A DNA stretch of 64,000 nt from Chrysophaeum taylorii (Eukaryota > Sar > Pelagophyceae > Pelagomonadales > Pelagomonadaceae): the NCBI GenBank assembly GCA_029834535.1, contig JAQMWT010000667.1:1-64000 (forward strand), given 5' to 3'. The translations under genes were made by a program, and so were the position numbers. The notes under the pieces are model-generated. The model had not been told where the DNA came from. It did no database searches and saw nothing but the letters and a program-made list of their open reading frames with translations. Positions 41,961 through 50,632 of this stretch are shown here, one piece after another. How positions within the stretch are numbered: position 1 is the stretch's first letter; every line of letters begins with the position of its first letter.

Positions 41961-43565
41961 TCAAGCCACAGTAATGACGAGGAGGTTGACACGGTTGTGG
42001 TGCTTGTCTGTGCTGGTGCCCTGCTTGCGGTCGACGACGACGACGCGGTCCCCGGAGGAAATCCAGCCGAGCTCGGTGCAGGTGCGGAGGGCTTCGGCGC
42101 GGAGGTCGGACATGAGCTTGGAGTGGTAGGCGTCGCCGCCCTCGCTGGGGGTGGGAAAGAGGATGGGCTGGAGTCCGCGGTGGAACTGGAGTTGGCGGGC
42201 GACGCGTTCGTCGCCGCAAAGGGCGACGACGGGAACGGAGGGTCGCATCTTTGCGATGGCCTTGGCGACGCTCCCCGTGTGCGTGATGCAGATGATGATT
42301 GCGGCGTCGACGGCGTCGGCCGTCTCGACGGCAGCCGAGGCGACAGCGCCGAGGGAGGCGTCGTCGAGAGAGACGCGGGGCCGCGAGGAGCGAAAGGACG
42401 AGGACCGGTCGACGAGGGCGTCGGCCTCGCGAACGATTTTGGCCATGGCGCGGACGGCCTCGACGGGGTACTTACCCACGGCGGTCTCGCCCGAGAGCAT
42501 GACGGCGTCCGCGCCGTCGAGGACCGCGTTGCCTACGTCGGTGACCTCGGCGCGCGTCGGCCTGGGGTTTTTCTGCATCGAGTCGATCATCTGGGTCGCG
42601 ACGATGACGGGCTTGCCCGCGCGGTTGCACGCGGCGACCATCTCCTTCTGGGCCTTGAAGACGAGCTCGAAGGGGATCTCGACGCCGAGGTCGCCGCGCG
42701 CGATCATCACGCCGTCCGACGCCTCGAGAATGCCATCAAAATTCTCGACCCCCTCCTGGGACTCGATCTTCGAGATGACCAGGGGCCGCGTCTTGCGGCC
42801 GACCTGGCCGCAGCACCTTTCGAGGTGCGCGACGACGGCGCGGACGTTGGCCGCGTTTCGAATGAACGAGGCAGCCACGGCGTCGGCGCCCGACGCGACC
42901 GCCCACTCCAGGTCCTGCCGGTCCTTCGCGGTCAGAGCGGGGAGCTGTAGCGCGCACCCCGGAAGGTTCACCCCTTTGTTGGCCTTGATGGGACCAGAGT
43001 TGAGGGCCCGCGTTACCACGACGCTACCCTCGACCCCGGTCACCTCGAGCGCGACGAGCCCGTCGTCGAGCAGCACCTGGCTCCCGAGCCGCACGGTCTG
43101 GGCCATCAGCTCGTAGTCGTGGCCGAGCCACTCGCCGCTCTTCTTCTCGGTGACGTCCTCGTGGGTGAGCCTGATTTCCGCGCCGGCGACGATCTCCGCG
43201 ATCGGGGCGCCGCCGGGCAGGGGTCGCGTCCTGATTTCCGGGCCTTTTGTGTCGACCATCACCGCCCGAAGATTCGCCGGCCGTCGTTTTTCGGCCACGC
43301 CGTCGTCGAGCAAAGCGTGGATACCGGGAGCTCCGCGCACCACCTCGAGCTTGGCCTGGGGCTCGTCGTACGACGACCCGACGTGGCTGAAGTTGAGCCG
43401 GGCAACTACCAGGCCCTCGGACACGAGCGTGTGGACGATTTCCGAACTCTCCGAGGCCGGACCCAACGTGCAAACGATCTTCGTCATCGGCAACGACGAC
43501 GACGACGACGACAAAGCGCGCCGCGCCAAGGACGCCAAGGACGACGCCGCTGTGCGTAACAGCAT
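41961..43565 (-). CDS. PK: Pyruvate kinase, probably mitochondrial
   Basis: 534 residues, ATG start. It converts phosphoenolpyruvate and ADP to pyruvate and ATP. All main motifs are present: KIVCTLGPAS near 29-38, NFSH (58-61), DTKGPEIRT (105-113), ISKIE with the catalytic Lys at 266, ARGDLGVEIP (289-298) for the metal and substrate, and MLSGETAVGKYP (356-367). The C-terminal regulatory domain is complete, ending in a Val/Ile-rich strand. Residues 1-26 (LLRTAASSLASLARRALSSS) have Arg, Ser, Ala and Leu and no acidic residue, the usual look of a mitochondrial presequence. In diatoms and other stramenopiles the lower half of glycolysis occurs in mitochondria, which fits. Length without the leader (about 508) is normal. 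Confidence 0.95.
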   Translation of the reverse strand: MLLRTAASSLASLARRALSSSSSSLPMTKIVCTLGPASESSEIVHTLVSEGLVVARLNFSHVGSSYDEPQAKLEVVRGAPGIHALLDDGVAEKRRPANLRAVMVDTKGPEIRTRPLPGGAPIAEIVAGAEIRLTHEDVTEKKSGEWLGHDYELMAQTVRLGSQVLLDDGLVALEVTGVEGSVVVTRALNSGPIKANKGVNLPGCALQLPALTAKDRQDLEWAVASGADAVAASFIRNAANVRAVVAHLERCCGQVGRKTRPLVISKIESQEGVENFDGILEASDGVMIARGDLGVEIPFELVFKAQKEMVAACNRAGKPVIVATQMIDSMQKNPRPTRAEVTDVGNAVLDGADAVMLSGETAVGKYPVEAVRAMAKIVREADALVDRSSSFRSSRPRVSLDDASLGAVASAAVETADAVDAAIIICITHTGSVAKAIAKMRPSVPVVALCGDERVARQLQFHRGLQPILFPTPSEGGDAYHSKLMSDLRAEALRTCTELGWISSGDRVVVVDRKQGTSTDKHHNRVNLLVITVA

Positions 43566-43632
43566 CTCGAAGGAGGGTTTCGGAACAATTTTTTTTTTCT
43601 GGGAGGTCCTGTTGATGGAATCAACAGCTTGT

Positions 43633-43793
43633 AATATCTATGCTGCTAGCCGTTGAAAATAGCAAAATAGTATAAAGCACACAAACGTTCGGTTTGTTCA
43701 GATATATACCTTTAACGGTCCAAGAATTCCAAGAACCGATATATGGAACGCGACGAAGAGCAGCACTCGCATCGCAGTCGCAAAGATGCTCGA
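43633..43793. repeat. Dispersed repeat U, copy 1 (uninterrupted)
   Basis: Matches 49467-49519 plus 49774-49882 with few changes. It contains CTATGCTGCTAGCCGTTGAA, CGGTTTGTTCAGATATATAC and CAGCACTCGCATCGCAGTCG. It preserves the uninterrupted form of the site that carries a 254-bp insertion in copy 2. Confidence 0.9.
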
Positions 43794-44258
43794 ACACGCC
43801 ACAAGCGCTTCCGCGCATCAACAGCGCGCTTGTACACTTTCTCTTCACCATTCCGCTCCTGGGCGAGGACACTCGAGTACCACTTCCTTTTCAAAGGAAC
43901 TTGCGCCTCTTTCGTTTTCCCGCACGATCTCCCGCCTCGCCCCGGCGGACCGCCGTCGCTCTCCACGAAGGGGCGAGCCACGACGCGGTACCGCGTGAAA
44001 AACCGGAAGACGTCCTAAGCAGTCTTGCGTCCTATAGGTAATTTCTCTTTCTAGCACGTAGTTACTTACGGCTTATCTTTTTTCTTTTCTTCTTTCTTTC
44101 CTGGTTTGGAAGCAGTCTTGCGTCCTATCGGTAATTTCTCTTTCTAGCACATAAAAGAAAATACGGAAGACTGACGGGACAGACGGACTTAGCAGTCGAC
44201 ATTTAAAGACAGACGGACAGTATTGTCTCTTCGAGAGGATTAATTTTTCAACCAAAGG
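43794..44258. other. Spacer before the copia element, with a short direct repeat
   Basis: The segment AGCAGTCTTGCGTCCTAT.GGTAATTTCTCTTTCTAGCAC occurs at 44018-44057 and 44111-44150. CTTAGCAGTCGACATTTAAA near 44189 recurs near 49753. No gene seen. Confidence 0.6.
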
Positions 44259-44333
44259 TGTGAGGAAGCTATGACACTTACCCCTGCACCACGTCCCCAG
44301 TATAGTTCTCTCATCCCCATTTCAGTTCTCACA
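44259..44333 (+). repeat. 5' LTR of the copia element
   Basis: 75 bp, TGTGAG...CTCACA, preceded by AAAGG. Confidence 0.88.
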
Positions 44334-45439
44334 TGGCAGCAGGTGTTCTCCACGGTTGAGCCTCTGCTTGACTTCGTGGCGACACCTCCTCGGCTTCAGT
44401 TCATTGCTACGTGTTCGATTCGTTGTCGTCTATCATGTCCTCGATCGAAATTCAAGCTAGCAAGCTTTCGCACAAACTTGATGCCTTCAGCGGTGAGCGA
44501 CATTTTTTTTCCCCACCAATGGACACGTCGTCGCGAACATGATCATCACTACCGGCAATCACATTATCTCGACCAACGACCCTTGGACTAGCATCTCAGC
44601 ATCTCGCTGCTCTGCAGAAGCATCTCGCTGCTCTGAAGAAGACTTTCGCGTCAAGCAACAACGTTGATATCCATGAAAACCGCGACATGAACTTCACGCG
44701 AACAACATGACAACCGCGACATGAACTTCACACGACTTTCCAAGCGCGTTACCGATGTCTACATGGGCAGTGGGGATCGCGTAGCGAACTTCCTCAACAA
44801 GTTCATCATCGGAGTATACAAGTTGCTTGGCATTGTACCTATCACCGGCGTTCAAGTTGCTCGGCATTGTACCTGATTCGACGCACCCTCGAGTGGGTCC
44901 TCGCATTTGACTACGTGCATCGTGCTTCAAGCCTTACTGGCCTTGTTTTATCGTCTCGCGTTTCGTACCGATGAATGTGGTTCTACCCTTGAGAAGTTCA
45001 ACAACAACCAATTTCGATGGCATGCACAACCACTTCCGCCGCGCTATCCGCCGCGTCGTCAGCCACGACTTCCGACTCTTCCAACTGACCTACCCTAGAC
45101 GCTCCCCTTTCCCAACAACCTGGCTCTACTCGATTCCGACGCACTACCCAATGTCATTTTGGCGGCTGCAAGGATCACTTTAAGGGGGACTGCCCCAAGT
45201 TTCAAAGTTCCTAGCTATTCCACGACAACGCCCTACCCACCATCGCCGTTGCGCGTCCACGACGACCGCCCGTGGCCGCGCTCTGGCCATCGCCGACGGA
45301 GACGAAGACCTCCCCGCTCGCCTCTACGGCGAAGCCCGCTTCCGCGGCCACGCCTCGCTCTTCCCGCAGCGGCCGTCCTCGCCGCGAGAACCTCTGGACC
45401 CTCGACCGCGACTCGGCGGCGCGCTCGACGCGTCTGCCA

Positions 45440-45620
45440 GCGCTTCGATACGATGCGTGCCCCGCGTGGCTTTTCGAACGCGCGGTTCTCACGCCTAAGA
45501 ACTCGAACGTCCACCATTACAACGCCGAGATGACCGCGACCTTCCCCGGCTCCACCGTCCACACCTTCCACTCGGCCAACGAAGTCGCATACGAGGACGA
45601 CCCCGTCCTCTACCCACACG
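45440..45620 (+). mobile_element. Helitron/Pif1 helicase-like fragment inside the copia element
   Basis: The plus strand reads WLFERAVLTPKNSNVHHYNA, then EMTATFPGSTVHTFHSANEV and AYEDDPVLYPHA. This is the conserved stretch of Helitron helicases (ERAILAPKN-x-x-V-x-x-IN, then PG-x-x-x-x-Y-x-S-x-D-x-V). The same family piece, more decayed, is seen at 1038-1085 on the minus strand. Neither Helitron end can be identified here. Confidence 0.6.
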
Positions 45621-45949
45621 CTCCTGGTCCCCCGCTTCACGTTTACGACCACCGCGCAACACTTCCAATGACTCCAACAACACCCAACAACACCCAACAA
45701 CTGTTACAACACCAACCCACCAAAACCACCAGTAACACTACCTTTTCTGCTCCTATGCCTACTCCAACCTTGACTGATTCTAGTTCCACTCCGCCGCTTT
45801 TCTTAATACCACCACCTATTACACATCTTTGCACCTTTCTGCCAATCAAGATAATTCCAAGTCAGCGTGTGTACCGCCGAATGTCTGATGCAAGCACATC
45901 AACAACCCCATCCCACGGAAGCCCCTCGTTTTTTGTTTTTAGCTCCCAT

Positions 45950-46240
45950 TGCACAGGCGCCTCGTTCTGTATTTTCCGCTATTCGTTGCTCCACCCCTCG
46001 TTCTGTATTTTCCCCTCGTCGTTGCTCCTCTCCTCGTTCTGTCTTTTCACCTCGTCGTTGCTCCCCTCCTCGTTCTGTATTTCGCCTATTCGTTGACCCA
46101 CTCCCCGTTGTGCATTTTCAGCTATTCGTTGATCCACTATTCGTTGATCCACTCCCCGTTGTGCATTTTCAGCTATTCGTTGATTCACTCTCCGTTGTGC
46201 ATTTTCAGCTATTCGTTGATCCACTCCCCGTTGTGCTTGT
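45950..46240. repeat. Minisatellite zones inside the copia element
   Basis: Two adjacent arrays: CTCCTCGTTCTGTATTTTC-like units (about 45950-46090), then ATTCGTTGATCCACTCCCCG-type units with GTTGTGCATTTTCAGCT (about 46085-46235). Both are open on either strand because the units keep frame. Confidence 0.8.
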
Positions 46241-47426
46241 CGGTTTTGGTAAAACCAGCGAATCACGTTCCATCGCGCATTTCACCTGCCACAACTAAGC
46301 TGTGCCTGTCAATTTTTCGCGTGCGCAGCTTTCGTGCTTCCTATGTGGTTGGATCGCTCATCTTCGGGATCCTGGACAGACGCTTCTTTGCTGTGTGATT
46401 TGTAGTTCTCCTTCGCGCACTCTCGCCTTTTCGCCGCTTTTCTGACCTTTAAAATCCGGTTTTGCTATCGCAGTGAATTCCGTGCTCAGCACCCGCGACG
46501 CTATCTGCAATGTTCTTACGTGCCACTGCGACGCTATCTGCAAGGCGAGCGAAGCTCGCCGCTTGCTCCTCCAACGTTGGCCCATATGGCAACTTCGTTC
46601 TTCCGAATGCGAAAACGGGCCACTTTCTTATCTTCCACAGCAGGCTGGCATACAGCAGCCTGGTCTACCCGTGTTCGTTCCTTACACCGCTGGCGCGTCC
46701 GAAGTCTTCCATCTTCGCGTACAGGACGTGGTCGTGCCCATGGCAACTTGCTCGCGCCACAACAACCAAACACCCACGTTCGCATCAAACCTGTTTACGC
46801 CTGTTTTTGTTTCAGTCGCCTCCGACCATCGTCATAACCTGGTCACCATGCACCATGCAACATATCTGCCCAAAGGCCACGTTCTCATCAGACGTCTGGT
46901 ACACTGCCATCATATATACCAGCCTGTGTTCCCGCTATCTTTGCCCCGCTGCGATCCTCAGTGGCAACAATCGTCTAACGCACGTCATCCCAGGCACTTT
47001 TGTCGCTATTGTTCTTCAGACCTCGATTTTGCTGACAGTTTCACTTACCCGATTTCCTGCAATGTCAACCACCGAAGGAGCTTCAACGTTGTTCTGACTT
47101 TCTCGAATCACGCTTCCAAGCTCTCGTCTATTGTTCCCCCATTGTCCGCTGTTCTTCCGTTGTTGCCCCCTTGTCCGCTGTTGCCCCCTTGCCCCCTGTG
47201 TTTGATGAGAATGTGCCGGTTTCACTGGGACTGATCACCCCATCACGTGAACCGACCATTCTACGAGCTCGAGAGAAAAGTACAAAAGAGCACCAAAGAG
47301 AGAAAACAACAGAAAGTGCAAAACAAAGTCGCGCCAAACGGAGCCGACCGCGCAAAGTCGACCAACGCGCGTTACAACAACCAACAAACTTTTTTTTACG
47401 GGCTATTCTGTTTCATCCTGTCACAA

Positions 47427-47510
47427 TGTTGATACGGGCCATTCCAATGTTGATACGGGCCATTCTGATGTTGATACGGGCCATTCTGATGTCGATACGG
47501 GCCATTCTGT
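47427..47510. repeat. 21-bp minisatellite
   Basis: About four copies of TTGATACGGGCCATTCTGATG with slight changes. Confidence 0.85.
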
Positions 47511-48938
47511 TTCCTCCTGTCACGATGTTGATTCTGTTTCCTCTGTCGCTTCTGTTTCCCCCTGTAACTCTTTGTATGTCTCTTCTGTTAGCTTTCGTTT
47601 GTTAGTTCATTAGGTCTTCCTTCCCCTTTGTTTAGCTAACACCCTTGTTGATTCTCATGCACACGTTTATTACTCTGCTTCCGAAGAACTGTCGCAATAT
47701 TCCGACCTTGACGGATACACTATCACTTCCACCCATCTACGTGAAGCTTTAGCTCCGACCAATCCTGAGCGTCCTGGCTGGTTGCAAGCCATCGCTAAAG
47801 AATACAGCTCTCTTGGTCAGCTTGGTTGCTGGGATGTTATGCGCCTTCCTTCGACGTTTTCTGGCAACATTTGTACCCTCAAGTGGATCCTCCGCAAGAA
47901 GTATGACTCTGGCCGCTTCAAATCGTGCAAGGCTCGCCTCGTTGTCCGCGGTTACACCCAGGTTCACGGCATTGCTTACCACGACACGTGCCGTCCTGTA
48001 GATGTCATCTCTGCTTTCATACAAGCCCCTGTCTGGCGTTGCTGTTCATGACTGGGATTTGCATAAGTTGGATGTCAACTCCGCTTTTATCCAAGCTCTC
48101 ATTGACGAAGACATCTATGTCTGGCCACCCGAAGGCTATGCTCCTCGCCAACCCACCGATGGTTCCAAAATCGTTTACAAGCTCCGTCGCTCTTGGTATG
48201 GTTGCAAACAAGCTTGTCGCAATTGGTGGCTTTATTTGGAACGCTTCCTTCTCAATGATTGTGGCTTCGTCCGCGGATCTGGTGACACTTGCCATTACAA
48301 GCTCGTGCTCAATTCTACCGTGGTCCTCCGTCTCGTTTTAGTCGTTGATGATCTTCTTGTGGCGCACCCTCGTCATTGCATTGGCCATTACCAAGCCTTT
48401 TTCCTCCATATCCGCGCTTTCACTGACGTCAATGAACTTGATCTCACCTCTTACGTTGGCTTTTGAAGCTGAATTGCTCGCTCTTTACGCCGCTACTGCT
48501 GAGCTCTATTGGCTTCTCCAACTTTTTGATGACTTTGATCTCCCTCGTCACACGGTACCAATGTATGTCGATAATAGCACCACCGTCACCCAAGTCCGTC
48601 TCCAATGTCTCCCTCGGCGCACCCGCCATATTGATATTCGCTTTTACCGCCGAATATCATCGCAACCACATCATTGACCTCCAACATAGCGATATCTTCA
48701 CCCGCAGTACGGAAGCTCCTTCCTTCCTCCGGCTTCGTGCTCGTTACCTCACCTCGCGACTTCGCCCTGATATCTCCTGTCTCTTTCTGCCACACTGCCT
48801 CTCCTGACGTCTTCCTTCAAGCTTCTCCTCTGTGAGCGTCTCACTTACCCCTTTTTCTTCTTCCTTTTCTTTCTTTTCCAGCACCTGTGTGAGGACCTCA
48901 CTTACCCCTTTTTCCTTTTCTTTCTTTTCCAGCACCTG

Positions 48939-49013
48939 TGTGAGGAAGCTATGACACTTAACCCTGCACCACGTCCCCATTATAGTTCTCTCATCCCCAT
49001 TTCAGTTCTCACA
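48939..49013 (+). repeat. 3' LTR of the copia element
   Basis: 75 bp, two differences from the 5' copy, followed by AAAGG. Just upstream (48860-48938) a pyrimidine-rich TTTTCTTTCTTTTCCAGCAC segment with partial LTR starts is duplicated. Confidence 0.88.
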
Positions 49014-49026
49014 AAAGGACAGAATC

Positions 49027-49462
49027 AAAAGGGAGGGTAGGAATGCCGGTCCTGGTGTGTGCGAGTGCCCGGGGCTATATATACCCCTGTGCTTCCCCAT
49101 CATAGTGAAACGTGAACATCTGGGGCGAGTCAAGCATGTATGTGTATGCGAGACGATGGGGACCCAGCAGACGACGACGCCATCTGCTTAAGATGAACAT
49201 CTGCGTCGGAGATGAACACCCGGTCCTGGTAAGTGAAAGCGCCCAGATGAGGGGGGTCTAGTGTTTGTGCTAGACGATGGGGCTCCAGCAGTTGGCGACG
49301 GCAACTGCTTCGTAGACACTCACACACTCCTTGCGGCGCAGCGGTGGAGCGGATTCGAACGCGCGATCCACCTCGAGCGCTTTAAGGGCCCATAACCGAA
49401 AGGGAGGGTAGGAATGCCGGTCCTGGTGTGTGCGAGTGCCCGGGGCTATATATACCCCTGTG
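49027..49462. repeat. Pair of 65-bp direct repeats with a TATA-like palindrome, and spacer
   Basis: Bases 49027-49091 and 49398-49462 are essentially identical, from AAAGGGAGGGTAGGAATGCC to GGGGCTATATATACCCCTGTG. The spacer (49092-49397) contains a repeated GCTAGACGATGGGGCTCCAGC / GCGAGACGATGGGGACCCAGC pair and, near its end, a short tRNA-like string. The arrangement resembles LTRs around a very short interior, but no TG...CA ends or target duplication were found. Confidence 0.7.
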
Positions 49463-49466
49463 AGAA

Positions 49467-49882
49467 TATCTATGCTGCTAGCCGTTGAAAATAGCAAAAT
49501 AGTATAAAGTAGACAAATGTGTTCCCCACAAACCCACCCACATCCTTCATGCAGGACGTCACCCTTCGTCGCACATACGTCCGGCGGCAGCATGCGTACG
49601 ACCTACGGGCGGGGCCCGTCCTCTCTTCGCCTGCCCCACGCCTCGGCGATGACCCCGACTAGGTCCCGCGTACTTATCTCCGCCCGTCAGGCACATCCCT
49701 CATACCCCACAAACCCACCCACATCCTTCATGCTCCCCACACACACCCCCCTCTTAGCAGTCGACATTTAAAAACAAATGTTCGGTTTGTTCAGATATAT
49801 ACCTTTAACGGTCCAAAAATTCCAAGAACCGATGGAAAGCGACGAAGAGCAGCACTCGCATCGCAGTCGTAAAGATGCTCGA
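49467..49882. repeat. Dispersed repeat U, copy 2, interrupted by a 254-bp insertion
   Basis: 49467-49519 and 49774-49882 match copy 1 at 43633-43793. ACAAATG is duplicated on both sides of the intervening block. Confidence 0.88.
49520..49773. mobile_element. 254-bp insertion of unknown type with a 7-bp target duplication
   Basis: The block starts TGTTCCCCACAAACCC and ends CGACATTTAAAA, flanked by ACAAATG (49513-49519 and 49774-49780). The related site in copy 1 has a single ACAAACG. Inside, CCCACAAACCCACCCACATC plus CTTCATGC occurs twice (about 49525 and 49705). No inverted ends longer than a few bases, no poly-A tail and no coding capacity are visible. Confidence 0.65.
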
Positions 49883-50084
49883 GGCTCGCGGGGTCATCTC
49901 GAAGCTCTTGGTGTCGCTCCGCCCGTTGCGCCACGCGACCATCACGAACGACACCGCACGGCTTTTTCTTCGCGGGATCCTCGTGCTTTTCTGCCGCCCG
50001 ACGCTCTCGCGCCCGCTCGAGCTCCTTTTCCTTGTCCTGCGGCTGCGCGCTAGCGCGACGCTGGCGTTTTTGATCCGCCTCGTG

Positions 50085-50545
50085 GGACGAGCCACGGCGT
50101 CTCGTGCGTAAAGAGCGCCGCGACACCGAGAGACACGCGCGGCTTGCGCGGCACCGCCCGAGCGAAGCTCAGAAGCAGCAGAAGCACCGCGGCCTCGACG
50201 CGGACCAAAAGCGACATCGCATGCGAGCGTGCGGCATGACTAGGAAAAGGAGTGCGACCGACCGCGACGGCGTCGTGCTACCGCGCGGCCGTAACACGAG
50301 GTAAAGCAACGCGACCGGGCGCGAGAGCGTCGTGCTACCGGGCAGCTGCAACGGTAGGAAAAGGACCGCGAGTGGGCGCGACAGCGTCGTGCTACTACCG
50401 CGCGGCCGCCACACAGCAACGGAACGGCCGTCCGTCCGACCGACAGCGTCGTGCTACCGCGCGGCCGCAATAATACGACATGGAACGCCCGTCCGTCCGA
50501 CCGTTCCTCTGTCCGTCGTCCGTCCGTCCGTCCGTCTACTAATGA
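50085..50545. repeat. GC-rich dispersed repeat, copy 2, with an internal minisatellite
   Basis: Matches 13900-14318. The minisatellite part has units with GCGTCGTGCTACCGCGCGGCC, and the right end is a CCGT tetranucleotide run (50505-50536). It ends less than 100 bp before the GH6 gene. Confidence 0.8.
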
Positions 50546-50632
50546 AAAACTAAATTGGCCCCCATTCCCCATCATTCGAACATCAACAGTCCCAGCGTTA
50601 GCACTTCTGAATTATTTAGAACTTTTTCCTAT

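Larger units (their letters stand above)
44259..49013 (+). mobile_element. Broken Ty1/copia LTR retrotransposon with 75-bp LTRs
   Basis: Terminal direct repeats 44259-44333 and 48939-49013 are 75 bp each, start TGTGAG, end CTCACA and differ at two positions. A perfect 5-bp target duplication, AAAGG, flanks them (44254-44258 and 49014-49018). TGG directly after the 5' LTR could begin the primer-binding site. Parts: a zinc-knuckle-like gag segment near 45.15-45.2 kb; reverse transcriptase about 47.7-48.46 kb with copia words (LDVNSAFIQA, YVWPPEGYA, SWYGCKQACRNW, VDDLLVAHP); and RNase H about 48.46-48.65 kb. A Helitron-helicase-like piece and minisatellites lie in the middle. It is a fossil with many interruptions (well over five), and no integrase was recognised. 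Confidence 0.88.

Noticed and set aside
41793-42950. Plus-strand 385-residue frame opposite pyruvate kinase
   Set aside because: Shadow of a well-identified gene; low-complexity Gly/Asp/Val composition.
45159-46298. Host gene in the Pro/Thr-rich frames at 45.2-46.3 kb
   Set aside because: They lie inside the copia element and are built from a Helitron-like fragment plus minisatellites that keep frame.
50104-50575. Small repeated Arg/Ala/Thr-rich proteins at 50.1-50.6 kb and 13.9-14.3 kb
   Set aside because: They follow from the minisatellite unit length and have no protein motif.
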